Assembly: GCA_963797115.1 (NCBI GenBank)
Contig: CAWCOH010000001.1
Location: forward strand, 3,472,001 to 3,536,000
Source of the DNA: AP-15 sp963797115
GTDB taxonomy: Bacteria > Pseudomonadota > Alphaproteobacteria > ATCC43930 > CGMCC-115725
Reading direction: 5' to 3'
DNA length: 64,000 nucleotides
The position numbers and the translations under genes were made by a program. Under the pieces are notes generated by a model. It had not been told where the DNA came from. It saw only the letters and a program-made list of their open reading frames with translations, and did not search any database. Positions 8,010 through 16,825 of this stretch are shown here, piece by piece (position 1 is the first letter of the stretch; every line of letters begins with the position of its first letter).

Positions 8010-8039
8010 CGTCATTGCGACCGGAGCGAAGCAATCTCG
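8010..8039 (+). repeat. Right arm of inverted repeat flanking a GIY-YIG gene
   Basis: CGTCATTGCGACCGGAGCG followed by AAGCAATCTCG is the inverted counterpart of 7667-7702. It starts two bases after the stop codon of the GIY-YIG reading frame. Confidence 0.6.
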
Positions 8040-8062
8040 ACCCAGCTGCCTGGAAACTAATC

Positions 8063-8959
8063 GTGAAGCTCCCTGATCACAGCCGCTACGACTACGTCCC
8101 GATCCACAAACGGCCGCAGTACGACTGGCCCGAAGGCGCCCGACTCGCCGTCGCCTTCTGCAACAACATCGAATATTTCGCCTTTGGTGCCGGTCTTGGC
8201 GTCGATCCGTCGGGAGCGCCCGCTCCCCAGAGCCACCGTAACTATGCATGGCGAGACTACGGCAATCGTGTCGGGCTCTGGCACTATCTCGATGTGCTCG
8301 ACGAGTTCGCCCTGCCGGGGGCGCACAACGTCAACTCGGCGGTGCTCGAAGCTTGCCCCGAGATCGTAGCGCGGCTCAAGGGGCGGGGCGACGAGTTCGT
8401 CGGTCACGGCCGGACCAACGCCGAGCGCCAGGACGTGCTGTGGGAAGAGGACGAAGCGCGGCTGATCGCCGAATGCACCGAAGTCGTGACTCGGCTTTCG
8501 GGCCGCCGGCCGGAAGGCTGGCTTGGTCCGGGTCTAGCAGAAAGCGCGGCGACACCGGATCTGCTGAAGGAGGCCGGTTATCGCTACGTCATGGATTGGG
8601 CAATGGACGATCAGCCGGTCTGGATGCACACCCGCGCCGGGCCAATTTTATCGGTGCCCTATCCGACCGAGCTCAACGATTTGCCGGCATTGGTCAACCG
8701 GCGTCACACCGGCCGACAGTTCGCCGAGATGATCATCGATCAGTTCGACGAGATGCTGGCACAGTCGCGCAAATATCCGCTCGTTTTCGCCGTTGCGGTG
8801 CATCCCTTCATCATCGGCCAGCCATTCCGCCTGCGTCCGTTCCGCAACGCCGTCCGCCACATCATGAGTCATCGCGACGAGCTGTGGATGACAACGCCGG
8901 GCGAGATCGCGCGTTATTGCGAGAGCTTGCCGAAGGGCACGGTGCCCGGTTCGGCTTAG
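8063..8959 (+). CDS. Polysaccharide deacetylase family protein (PuuE/allantoinase-like)
   Basis: 298 residues from the GTG at 8063 (MKLPDHSRYDYVPI). The longer frame back to 8015 begins inside the repeat and is rejected. The NodB-type barrel is recognisable through AVAFCNNIEYF, EFVGHGRTNAERQ, GWLGPGLAES and the C-terminal VHPFIIGQPFRLRPF, which carries a metal-site histidine. The usual NodB aspartate pair is replaced by N-N-I-E, as in the PuuE-like branch. Members of that branch are putative hydrolases of allantoin-like or cyclic amide compounds, and the substrate here is not determined. It converges on a RidA-family gene. Confidence 0.82.
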   Translation: MKLPDHSRYDYVPIHKRPQYDWPEGARLAVAFCNNIEYFAFGAGLGVDPSGAPAPQSHRNYAWRDYGNRVGLWHYLDVLDEFALPGAHNVNSAVLEACPEIVARLKGRGDEFVGHGRTNAERQDVLWEEDEARLIAECTEVVTRLSGRRPEGWLGPGLAESAATPDLLKEAGYRYVMDWAMDDQPVWMHTRAGPILSVPYPTELNDLPALVNRRHTGRQFAEMIIDQFDEMLAQSRKYPLVFAVAVHPFIIGQPFRLRPFRNAVRHIMSHRDELWMTTPGEIARYCESLPKGTVPGSA

Positions 8960-8999
8960 ATTATCGGATACGTCGGGGAGCCGGCTGATCCTCGGTCGC

Positions 9000-9461
9000 T
9001 CATCTGACAGCGACGATGACTTCGATCTCCACCGGGATCCCGGCTGGCAGCGAGCTCATGCCCACCGCCGAGCGCGCATGCCTGCCCGCCTCGCCAAAAA
9101 CTTCGACAAAGAGGTCCGAGCAGCCGTTGACGACCTTCGGGTGATCCTCGAAGTCGGGTGCGGCGTTAACCATGCCTAGCACCTTGACGATCCCCTCGAC
9201 CCGGTCGAGATCGCCGCCCAGAGCATCCTTGATTGCGGCAATCAATACGAGACCGACCTGGCGGGCGTGACGATATCCCTCGTCGATCGGCATGCCGGCG
9301 CCGAGCTTGCCCCGCGGCATCGTACCGTCGGCGCTCTCCGGGCCCTTACCCGAGAGATAGAGTAGATTACCGACCCGCTTGGCGTGGACGTAGTTCCCAA
9401 GGGGGCTGCCGACCTTCGGCAGAGTGATGTTGAGTTCCTTCAGCCGTTGCTCGATGCTCAT
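9000..9461 (-). CDS. RidA/YjgF/UK114 family protein
   Basis: 153 residues; a start at ATG 9461 is preceded by GGGAGAG. It belongs to the longer RidA-like subgroup (about 150 residues against about 128 for RidA itself), with LLYLSGKGPES, an internal GLVLIAAIKDALG and the C-terminal SAVGMSSLPAGIPVEIEVIV. Family members bind small imines or enamines, and true RidA deaminates 2-aminoacrylate. It lies downstream of a threonine-synthase-like PLP enzyme, whose fold-type II chemistry can release enamine intermediates, so a clean-up role fits. That link is inference. Confidence 0.88.
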   Translation of the reverse strand: MSIEQRLKELNITLPKVGSPLGNYVHAKRVGNLLYLSGKGPESADGTMPRGKLGAGMPIDEGYRHARQVGLVLIAAIKDALGGDLDRVEGIVKVLGMVNAAPDFEDHPKVVNGCSDLFVEVFGEAGRHARSAVGMSSLPAGIPVEIEVIVAVR

Positions 9462-9529
9462 TAGACATCTCTCCCGGTGGATACCGGCGCATCATAGCCT
9501 GAAGAAGCGAATAGAGGCGGGAATCGGGT

Positions 9530-9778
9530 TCAGCGGCAGCGAAATTCGGCGACTTCGATACTGCCGCTTCGCTCGTCCGAGGTCAGCGCGGCGATCTTAC
9601 CGTATGATCGGCAATGTGAGTCAGCGACCGACTGCGCGGCCGCGACGTCGGTCTCATCAGTATACCAGCGCAAAGTGATTGTCTCAGGCGAGCGGCTGAC
9701 GGTCCAGGGCGGCGTGCTGCACCCTGTGAGGCCGAACAAAGTCGTGGCCACCGCAATGCAAACGGCGGGGATCGACAT
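9530..9778 (-). CDS. Small predicted lipoprotein, 82 aa
   Basis: The N-terminus MSIPAVCIAVATTLFGLTGC is a lipoprotein signal peptide ending in the lipobox LTGC, so Cys20 should be lipidated. The mature part (TPPWTVSRSPETITLRWYTDE) is followed by a region with two cysteines (DSHCRSYG and EFRCR) that could form a disulfide in the periplasm. No known family recognised. It lies between ridA-like and threonine-synthase-like genes on the same strand. Confidence 0.7.
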   Translation of the reverse strand: MSIPAVCIAVATTLFGLTGCSTPPWTVSRSPETITLRWYTDETDVAAAQSVADSHCRSYGKIAALTSDERSGSIEVAEFRCR

Positions 9779-9832
9779 CGATACGGGTGCCTCGCTCTGC
9801 TGGTCGTCGATCGCTTGCCGCCTATGGTAGCT

Positions 9833-11086
9833 CTATTTTCCGGTCATCTGCTGCCAATTGAGCGGGCTGCCGAGCTTGAGCCGCCTTCCAGCCTCGGGCA
9901 TCGGGTATTTGAGCCCGCTCGCACAGTTGAAGAGGACGACACGTTCGTTGGGCCGCACCCGCCCATCGGCAAGCGCCAGCTTGTACGCCGCGTAGGTCGC
10001 CGCGGTCTCGGGACAGAGCAGCAGCCCTTCCTCGGCCGCGACCTCACGCCACGCGCTAAAGATCGCATCTTCGCTGACCGCAATCGCAAACCCGCCGCTC
10101 TCGCGCACCGCGCGCAAGATCAGAAAGTCGCCGACTGCTTGTGGCACCCTTATCCCCGCGGCAAAGGTATGTGCGTCCTCCCAACGCGGGGCATGCTCCA
10201 TGCCGTCCTCCCAGGCCTTGACCATCGGGGCACAGCCATCGGCCTGCACGACCACCATGCGCGGCCGTTTCGATCCGATCCAGCCGATCGCCTCGAGCTC
10301 GGCGAACGCCTTCCACATGCCGATGATGCCGGTGCCGCCGCCGGTCGGGTAGAAGATCACATCGGGCAATTGCCAGCCGAGCTGCTCGGCCAGCTCAATC
10401 CCCATCGTCTTTTTGCCCTCGATGCGATAGGGCTCGCGCAAAGTCGAGCAGTTGAACCAACCGGCTTCACGTTCGCCTTCCGCGACCAGTCTGCCGCAAT
10501 CGTCGATCAGCCCGTCAACCAGGAACACCTCGGCCCCCTGCATCGCGATCTCGCGGATATTGACCGCCGGCGTGTCGTCGGGACAGAAGACATAAGCCTT
10601 GATGCCAGCCCGCGCGCAATAGGCGGCCATCGCTGCTCCGGCATTGCCGTTGGTCGGCATCGCCATTGTGCCGACTCCGAGTTCCTTGGCCATCGACACT
10701 GCAAGCGCCAGCCCGCGTGCCTTGAACGAGCCGGTCGGCAGGCGCCCCTCATCCTTGACCAGGATCTCGCCGCCCTTGGCGAGCCGCGCGGCGATGTGAG
10801 GGAGCGGGATCAGCGGCGTCACCAACTCGCCGAGCGAGACCACGTTCTCCGCCCGGCGCACCGGCAGCAGCTCGCGGTAGCGCCACAGGCACTGCGGCCG
10901 GTCGGCGAGCCTCTCACGCGGCAGCGCATGGCGCACCCCGTCGAGATCATAGCGCACCAATAGCGGGCGGCCGGCCTTGGACAGTCCCAGCAGCGTGTCT
11001 GCGGGATAGCGTTCCCCGGTAAGACTGCACTCGAGATGGGCAACAAAACTCGGCAGATTGCCGCCGGTCCAATCGTGCTCGGCCAT
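9833..11086 (-). CDS. Threonine-synthase-like PLP-dependent enzyme
   Basis: 417 residues. The ATG at 11086 has GGGAGG five bases upstream, so the longer reading from 11146 is rejected. Fold type II PLP enzyme: the Schiff-base lysine is K122 in PTGSFKARG, the substrate loop is TNGNAGAAMAAYCARAG, and the phosphate-binding glycine loop is TGGGTGIIGMWKA. A short N-terminal segment (ECSLTGERYPADT) resembles the entry region of ThrC proteins. It would convert O-phosphohomoserine to threonine. No hom or thrB lies nearby, so a catabolic dehydratase-like or related lyase role is also possible. The ridA-like gene downstream supports a reaction giving reactive enamines. Confidence 0.78.
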   Translation of the reverse strand: MAEHDWTGGNLPSFVAHLECSLTGERYPADTLLGLSKAGRPLLVRYDLDGVRHALPRERLADRPQCLWRYRELLPVRRAENVVSLGELVTPLIPLPHIAARLAKGGEILVKDEGRLPTGSFKARGLALAVSMAKELGVGTMAMPTNGNAGAAMAAYCARAGIKAYVFCPDDTPAVNIREIAMQGAEVFLVDGLIDDCGRLVAEGEREAGWFNCSTLREPYRIEGKKTMGIELAEQLGWQLPDVIFYPTGGGTGIIGMWKAFAELEAIGWIGSKRPRMVVVQADGCAPMVKAWEDGMEHAPRWEDAHTFAAGIRVPQAVGDFLILRAVRESGGFAIAVSEDAIFSAWREVAAEEGLLLCPETAATYAAYKLALADGRVRPNERVVLFNCASGLKYPMPEAGRRLKLGSPLNWQQMTGK

Positions 11087-11203
11087 CTGCGCCTCCCGTG
11101 GCTCAATGATGATTGCAACAAAATGGCCGGCTTCACAGCCGGCCACCAGTCGAAAATTGATGTCTGCGTTGGGGCGGCTGCAACGGCCGCCCAGGCGCGG
11201 AAC

Positions 11204-12353
11204 TTAGTTAATCAGGCCGTAGAATTTGCCGGCGTTCTCGCAGGTCATCTTGTGGGTGATTTCGGCCGGCAGATGCGCGAACTGCTCGTCGATGTATTTC
11301 TTCGAACTCCGGCCACACACCATCGGGGTGCGGAAAGTCCGAGCCCCACATCAGGGTCTCGACGCCCATGTCTTCGATCAGCTTGGTGCCGACGCGATCG
11401 TATTGGAAGGTCGCGCGGCACTGGTTGCGCCAGTACTCGCTCGGCAATTTCTTGAGCTTGAGGTCCTGATACTGGTCCTTGTACTCGAAATCCATGCGGT
11501 CGATGACGTAGGGGATCCAGCCGATGCCGCTCTCGCCGAACACGACGCGGATGTTCGGGAAGCGCTCGAACACCGCCGCACCCATCAGGTCGGTCAGGAT
11601 CGTCGCCAGGGTCATCTGGAACCGGCACAGCCCGCTATAGGTCATGCGACGGGCGATGGCCGGGTCCAGGGACTTGCGCAATTCCGGGTCGGTCGCCGGG
11701 AAGGTGTGGAAGTGCAGCGGGAGTTGCGTCTCGTTGACCGCGTCCCACAGCGGGTCCCACATCGGGTGCCACATCGGCGTCATGTGCCAGGAGCAGGAGA
11801 GCTCGACGCCCTTCATGCCCAACTTGGCAACCCGCCGGACCTCCCGCGCGGCCCCCTCGATATTGTTGTAGGGCAAGCAGGCCAGGCCGATCATGCGGTC
11901 GGGATAGTAGCTGCTGAAATTGTGCATGAAATCGTTATAGATGTGCAGCATCTCGTCGGCCGCTTCCGGGTCCTTCATCTTGGAGCAGGCTGCCAGGATG
12001 CCGTAGATGACCTCGGCGTCGACGCCGTCGCGGTCCATGTCCTTGACCCGCAGATGCGGGTCGCCCGGCCGGCGCAGACCCTTTTCGAAATAGTCTTTGT
12101 ACAGACCGGCCTCGGCCATCTTGTCCGCGCGCAATTGCTTGCCCGGAACCCACGGCGTGCCGGTCGCGCCGACACCGCCACACAGGCCGTATTCGGCGCC
12201 GGCATTGTCGGTCCAGCGCTTCACCCCGTCCGAGTTCTCGGCGACGTAGGGCATCAGGTCCCTGAGTTTGCTCGACGCGTTCGACGTGAACAGCTCAGGC
12301 GGCAACCAGAGCATGTCGAGATGACAATCGGCCGAGATGCGCTGGTAATGCAT
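11204..12353 (-). pseudogene. Amidohydrolase_2 family protein, frameshifted near the C-terminus
   Basis: The start at ATG 12353 has GGAGGGG just upstream. The barrel contains ISADCHLDMLW, MKGVELSCSWHM, LPLHFHTF, RVVFGESGIGWIPY and TLMWGSDFPHPDG, as in the ACMSD-like family of metal-dependent decarboxylases and hydrolases. After VWPE an extra base (near 11306) shifts the frame. The expected end (KYIDEQFAHLPAEITHK, then ENAGKFYGLIN, stop at 11204-11206) is intact in the next frame. As written, the protein would end at 11208 with an unrelated tail of about 30 residues. All metal-ligand motifs precede the shift, so some function could remain, or the base may be a sequencing error. Confidence 0.8.
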
Positions 12354-12956
12354 AACCCCTCCTCGCGATCTTGCTGTTTTCCGATTGCACTCTACCGAGC
12401 GTAGAGGGGCCGTCATACGCCGATCTGCGCAACTCTCCGATGCAGCGTGGACAACCCTTGAGACGATCTACGCCCGAGCTCACCGCTGCTCTTGCCTCAG
12501 ACGAATACTCGACGCGGCGTATGCGCGGATATGGCAGAGGCGGGAGTGGTCGGCGGACGCCGACATCTGGTCTTTCCGGCGCGGATTGCAGGGTCAAGCC
12601 CGGCCGAAGGGATGGTGGGTTGGTCGGGGTCGCCAGCACCAACCGATTTCGCTCAGCCGGACAGCCGTGTCCGGAACTCGGAGCATCGCGAGGTCTTTCT
12701 GTCGGGCCTGCGCCTGGCGGCCGGCGAGACGTGAACCGAACCCTCTCCTTCTAGGCTTAACGCGGGAACATAGAACAGAAATCAAAGACCCTTTCGTATC
12801 TGCTCTACGAACGTTCAGCTCTTATTGACTCTATCTCCCGAGATCTTGGTTACTATTTGGTATTCACAGCGGGCAAGAGCGTGGTCTTGGTGTCTTAACG
12901 ATTTGTCAAACCTCCACCGTCACTCTGCGCGCGCGTTAAACCGCAAGGAGTAGCCA
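12354..12956. other. Intergenic stretch, no supportable gene
   Basis: About 600 bases between the amidohydrolase start and the pilin gene. Several short open frames occur, but none has a family signature or a good ribosome site. The last 150 bases are AT-richer and probably contain the pilin promoter; I could not pick out a convincing -35/-10 pair. Confidence 0.4.
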
Positions 12957-13118
12957 ATGCACGCGTTTTTTACCAAGCTTATCCGGGACGAATCCGGCGT
13001 GACCGCGATCGAATATGGGTTGATCGCAGCGCTGATCGCCGTCGCCGCCGTCACCGTCATGGGAACGGTCGGCACCAACCTGAGCACGACCTTCAGCAAG
13101 GTCGCAGCCAGCCTGTAA
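12957..13118 (+). CDS. Flp/Fap family type IVb pilin
   Basis: 53 residues. AAGGAG lies 6 bases before the ATG. A short basic leader (MHAFFTKLIRDESG) precedes VTAIEYGLIAALIAVAAVTV, the Flp pilin hydrophobic segment with the TAIEYGL signature and glutamate at +5. Prepilin peptidase should cut after Gly14. The mature pilin would build Tad-type adhesive pili in the envelope. No cpa/tad assembly gene is present in the window, so it must rely on a locus elsewhere. A GC-rich hairpin follows the stop codon. Confidence 0.92.
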   Translation: MHAFFTKLIRDESGVTAIEYGLIAALIAVAAVTVMGTVGTNLSTTFSKVAASL

Positions 13119-13139
13119 CGGCCCGGCCCATCGCGAGCC

Positions 13140-13174
13140 GGCGGCCGGGGCTCGAAAGTCGAGCGTCGGCCGCC
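13140..13174 (+). terminator. Hairpin after the pilin gene
   Basis: GGCGGCCG (13140-13147) pairs with CGGCCGCC (13167-13174), and GCTCG-AAAG-TCGAGC extends the stem inside. It is followed by a T-containing but not T-rich stretch. This could be a transcription terminator or 3'-stability hairpin for a highly expressed pilin mRNA. Confidence 0.5.
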
Positions 13175-13223
13175 TGCTGTTCCTGTTCTCCCCTGCCTTT
13201 CGCCATTAAGCCGACGTACGGGC

Positions 13224-14498
13224 ATGCTGGCCTCAGGATCATTATCGACCGCCTTTCCGGATGGATGGCTAACGCGCGAACGCGTCAGTCTCTACTGCGC
13301 GATCCTGCTCGCCGTCGAGATTGCGGTCTTTCTGTTCATGGCTGCGGGCACTCACGGCCTGATCGTCCCCCTCGCGAAACCCACGAGCACCGATTTTGTC
13401 AGCTTCTATGCGGCTGGAAGCCTGGCCGAGGCCGGGATGCCGCAACTTGCGTACGATAGAGAGGCACACTACGCCGCCGAAGAGCGCGCAACGGCCGCTG
13501 GGATAAATTACAACTTTTTTTACTACCCACCGCCGTTTCTGTTGCTTTGTGCTATCCTCGCCTGTCTACCTTATATTGTAGCGTTCTTGATCTTCGAGGC
13601 GGCGGGCCTTGCCCTGTATTTGTTTATCGCGCACCATATCGTGGGCGACCGCAACCGGACGACGCTCGTGTGCCTTCTGGCCTTCCCTCCGGTATTGTGG
13701 ACGCTCGGTTTGGGGCAAAATGCGCTGCTGACCGCAGGACTGTTCGGGGCGGCAACCCTTCTCGTCGATCGCCGGCCGGCGATCGCGGGGCTCTTCTTCG
13801 GGACTCTCTGCTATAAGCCGCATTTCGGCCTTTTGGTGCCGGTGGCGCTTGCTGCCGGAGGCCATTGGCGCGCGTTTGCAGGTGCGTTTTTAACGGCTGC
13901 GGCGCTGTGCCTATTGTCCCTGGCACTCTTCGGCTGGGAAACCTGGAGCGGCTATTTGACGGCGGCGGCCGCGTCCCCCGCCACCTACCAGTCCGGGCGC
14001 ATTGCGTTCAGCGGCTTTGCCAACCCGTTCGGCGGGGTGCTGCTGCTCGGCGGAAACCCGACAATGGCGTACGCGGCTCAAGGGGCGACGATCCTCGCTG
14101 CCGGCCTTCTGGTCGGGTATGTCTGGCATGCCCGCCTCCCACTGCCGATCAGAGCGGCGACGCTTGCTTCGGCGACCCTTGCCGCCGCACCGATCATCCT
14201 CTTCTACGATTTGATGCTGGCCGCGGTTGCAGCCCTGTGGCTGCTACGCGCAGACGAAACTCACCGCCTTGCCCAATCGGAAAAGATCGCGCTGGCGGCA
14301 CTGTTTCTGCTGACGCTCAATCCACGCAGCGTGTCCGAGATGACGCACCTGCCGATCGGGCCGCTGGTCACGCTCGGGTTCGCTGCGTTCGTCGCCGTCC
14401 ATGTCGTCCGAGTCCGGGCGAGAGCCGCAAGGGGTGTAGGCGGAATGCCTGTGCCTCTGCCGGTGGCCTCCCTCCGGTTCGCGCGCGGCGGGCAATAG
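13224..14498 (+). CDS. GT87-type (DUF2029) membrane glycosyltransferase, copy 1
   Basis: 424 residues with about 9-11 predicted membrane segments. GT-C features are present: an acidic residue in the first periplasmic loop (PTSTDFVSFYAAG), NFFYYPPPFLLL, GLGQNALLTAGLFGAATLLVDRRP and TLCYKPHFGLLVPVALA. Family members use polyprenyl-phosphate sugars on the periplasmic side; characterised examples are mycobacterial mannosyl- and arabinosyltransferases. It is first of a tight run of six genes, 6 bases before a second GT87 gene. The sugar and acceptor are unknown. Confidence 0.82.
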   Translation: MLASGSLSTAFPDGWLTRERVSLYCAILLAVEIAVFLFMAAGTHGLIVPLAKPTSTDFVSFYAAGSLAEAGMPQLAYDREAHYAAEERATAAGINYNFFYYPPPFLLLCAILACLPYIVAFLIFEAAGLALYLFIAHHIVGDRNRTTLVCLLAFPPVLWTLGLGQNALLTAGLFGAATLLVDRRPAIAGLFFGTLCYKPHFGLLVPVALAAGGHWRAFAGAFLTAAALCLLSLALFGWETWSGYLTAAAASPATYQSGRIAFSGFANPFGGVLLLGGNPTMAYAAQGATILAAGLLVGYVWHARLPLPIRAATLASATLAAAPIILFYDLMLAAVAALWLLRADETHRLAQSEKIALAALFLLTLNPRSVSEMTHLPIGPLVTLGFAAFVAVHVVRVRARAARGVGGMPVPLPVASLRFARGGQ

Positions 14499-14503
14499 GC
14501 GCG

Positions 14504-15847
14504 ATGGCGAGACTTCCGGCTTTACCGAAGGTCGACAGAAAATTCTCGCCCCCCCTCGGGGTCTTTGCGAATTGGCGGCTGCACGCCTACGGCTACGCCA
14601 TTGCCGCGATCTACGCCGCGTTCCTGATAGCCGTCTACCGGGCGGGAACTTGGCTCATCGACGGCGCCGGAGTGCCGATCTACACCGATTTCGCCTGCGC
14701 ATGGGCCGCTGCCATGCAGGCGCTGCACGGCGACGCGGCCGCGCTGTACGACCCGGCCGAGTTCATCAAGGTCCAGGCGGCGCTGGTCGGGCCCAGAGAC
14801 TATTTCTACCCCAATTGGCCCTACCCTCCCACATTCTTTCTGATCCTGGCGCCGTTCACCGTGCTTGCCTACCCGTATGGGTTCATTGCCTGGGACATCG
14901 TCACGCTGCTGGGCTTGATTGCCGTCGTCTATCTGGCCGTGCGAAAGCTGCCCGCGGTCGCTCTGGTACTGGCCTCGCCCTTTACGATGTGGAACTTTCT
15001 CGCCGACCAGAACGGCTTTTTGACGGGCTCGCTGCTCGGCGCATCGCTGCTGCTGCTGGAACGCCAGCCAGTGCTTGCCGGCGGGTTTATCGGCCTCTTA
15101 ACCTATAAGCCGCAATTCGGAATTCTGCTTCCGGTGGCACTCGCCGCGGCCCGTCAATGGCGTGCCTTTGCGAGTGCTGCCGTGACGGCTGCAATATTCG
15201 CCGGCATATCAATTGCCGTATTTGGCATAGGCGCTTGGGAAGCTCTCCCGCGCCAGCTTGTGGCGCAGACCGCTGAGGTCCTGCGCGCCGGCGGCACTGA
15301 CGACCCCGCTGCCGAATGGGGGTACATCCAGACCGTCTACGGCGTGATCCGCGATCTACATGGCAGCGCGGCGCTGGCTTGGCTCGTGCAAGGCGCGGCG
15401 ACGACGGGCACCGCCATCATCGTGTGCCTCGTCTGGCGATCGTCAGTCCGTTACGCGCTGAAAGCAGCCACGCTGGCGGCGGCCGCGCTGATCGCCACAC
15501 CTTACGCCTTTGCGTACGATATGGCAGCCATCGCCGTGCCCCTCGCTTTTCTCGCCAGCGACCAGATGCGCCACGGGTTTCTGCGGGGCGAGCAAGCAAT
15601 CCTGATAGGTTTGTTTGGGGTGAGCCTGGCCGTCCTCGTCGCGTTCGGCGACCGGCCCGGCGGGATCACTTTCGGCAGCACGCCGATCGGGCCGCTGGTG
15701 ACGATAACGCTACTGGGCGTCATTTTACGGCGGGCCCTGCAGACCGATCGCCTTCGGACAAAGGCATCTCGCGCGAAGCAAGGACTGAGTAACCATCCGT
15801 TGCTAGGGTCTGCCCCCTTGGATCCGCTCCCAGGCGCTTGGACATGA
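14504..15847 (+). CDS. GT87-type (DUF2029) membrane glycosyltransferase, copy 2
   Basis: 447 residues from ATG 14504; the frame is open further upstream, but that part overlaps the preceding gene in another frame. It shares the pattern of copy 1: PIYTDFACAWAAAMQAL with the loop aspartate, NWPYPPTFFLILAPF, ADQNGFLTGSLLGASLLLLE and LTYKPQFGILLPVALAA. Multi-pass inner-membrane protein, catalytic loop facing the periplasm. The three GT87 genes of this cluster probably arose by duplication and may add successive sugars. Its stop overlaps the next start as ATGA. Confidence 0.82.
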   Translation: MARLPALPKVDRKFSPPLGVFANWRLHAYGYAIAAIYAAFLIAVYRAGTWLIDGAGVPIYTDFACAWAAAMQALHGDAAALYDPAEFIKVQAALVGPRDYFYPNWPYPPTFFLILAPFTVLAYPYGFIAWDIVTLLGLIAVVYLAVRKLPAVALVLASPFTMWNFLADQNGFLTGSLLGASLLLLERQPVLAGGFIGLLTYKPQFGILLPVALAAARQWRAFASAAVTAAIFAGISIAVFGIGAWEALPRQLVAQTAEVLRAGGTDDPAAEWGYIQTVYGVIRDLHGSAALAWLVQGAATTGTAIIVCLVWRSSVRYALKAATLAAAALIATPYAFAYDMAAIAVPLAFLASDQMRHGFLRGEQAILIGLFGVSLAVLVAFGDRPGGITFGSTPIGPLVTITLLGVILRRALQTDRLRTKASRAKQGLSNHPLLGSAPLDPLPGAWT

Positions 15848-16818
15848 ACATCCGCAAGATCCAGATCGTCGTCGGCCTTGCTTGCGCGCTTTTCTTCCTG
15901 GCGCTGGCCCTCTATCGCGTGCCCTTGGGAGCCGTCGGTGCGACGATCGCGAACGCCAACCCCATCTGGATCGGGGCGGCGATGCTCGTCTATGCGCTGA
16001 ACCTGTCGCTGCGCGCCTGGCGCTGGCAGATCATCCTGCGCCCAGTCGCAGCGATCCCCTATTCGATCGTGGCGCGAGCCCTGGTGGTCGGCTACGGGTT
16101 GAACGCAATCATGCCGGCGCGGCTCGGCGAATTGTTTCGCGCCGAATTAGTCAAGAAAAATATGGGGCTTTCCCGCGCGTCGACGTTGAGCTCGATTGTC
16201 GTCGAGCGTCTATTCGATGGTTTGACGGTTGTCGGCTGCCTTGGGTTGGGGCTGCTTCTTGCGACCAGCCAGGATACTACCGCGCTGGCCGATGTTCTGG
16301 TAATCGCTAGCGCCCTCTTCGGCGTAATTTTGGCGGCTGCCCTCTATCTGGCGGGACCGCGGACGTCCAATGCTTTTGTGCGCTGGCCCCAATTGTCTGC
16401 GCAGCTGTTGATGGTCCGACAAGCGTTTCACATCTTGCGCACGCGGCGGATCGTGGTGGTCGCCCTGCTAACCTTGATCACTTATGTGCCCGATACGCTC
16501 TCTTTGTGGTTTGTCGTCAGGGCGGTCGGCCTGCAACTCGGCTTCGCCGATACGCTGATCCTGCTCGGCGCCGCGAGCCTCAGCACCTTGCTGCCGTCCG
16601 GGCCAGCCTTTCTCGGCACGTTGCAGTTCGCCTATGCGCTGGCGATCGAGTTCGCCGGTGCCCCCCGCGCAGTTGGCATCGCCGCCGCGACGCTCGACCA
16701 ATTGTGCATTCTTCTTCCCCTCGCACTGATTGCGGCCGGCATTCTAGTTCACGGAGCCCGAGGCCTGGGCTACGCGGCGTTGGTGACCCGGAGCCGTGAT
16801 GCTCGGCAGGCCGGCTAG
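15844..16818 (+). CDS. Lysylphosphatidylglycerol synthase TM-region family (UPF0104) protein
   Basis: 324 residues from ATG 15844, overlapping the preceding stop. About eight membrane helices; family signatures are NLSLRAWRWQIILRP, GYGLNAIMPARLGELFRA and SSIVVERLFDGLTVV. The cytoplasmic synthase domain of MprF is absent, leaving only the flippase-like membrane module. Proteins of this type sit in glycan clusters and are thought to flip or bind lipid-linked intermediates. Here it probably moves the polyprenyl-phosphate sugar made by the GT2 enzyme to the periplasmic side for the GT87 enzymes. That role is inference. Confidence 0.8.
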   Translation: MNIRKIQIVVGLACALFFLALALYRVPLGAVGATIANANPIWIGAAMLVYALNLSLRAWRWQIILRPVAAIPYSIVARALVVGYGLNAIMPARLGELFRAELVKKNMGLSRASTLSSIVVERLFDGLTVVGCLGLGLLLATSQDTTALADVLVIASALFGVILAAALYLAGPRTSNAFVRWPQLSAQLLMVRQAFHILRTRRIVVVALLTLITYVPDTLSLWFVVRAVGLQLGFADTLILLGAASLSTLLPSGPAFLGTLQFAYALAIEFAGAPRAVGIAAATLDQLCILLPLALIAAGILVHGARGLGYAALVTRSRDARQAG

Positions 16819-16825
16819 ATCTTCC

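Noticed and set aside
9815..10963. Plus-strand open frame of 382 codons opposite the threonine-synthase-like gene
   Set aside because: It mirrors the third-position bias of the real gene and has no family signature or ribosome site.
11226..12404. Plus-strand open frame of 392 codons opposite the amidohydrolase
   Set aside because: Antisense shadow; the minus strand has conserved metal-site motifs and a good ribosome site.
12371..12828. Open frames of 127 and 147 codons between the amidohydrolase and the pilin gene
   Set aside because: No family signature, no good ribosome site, and composition like non-coding high-GC DNA.
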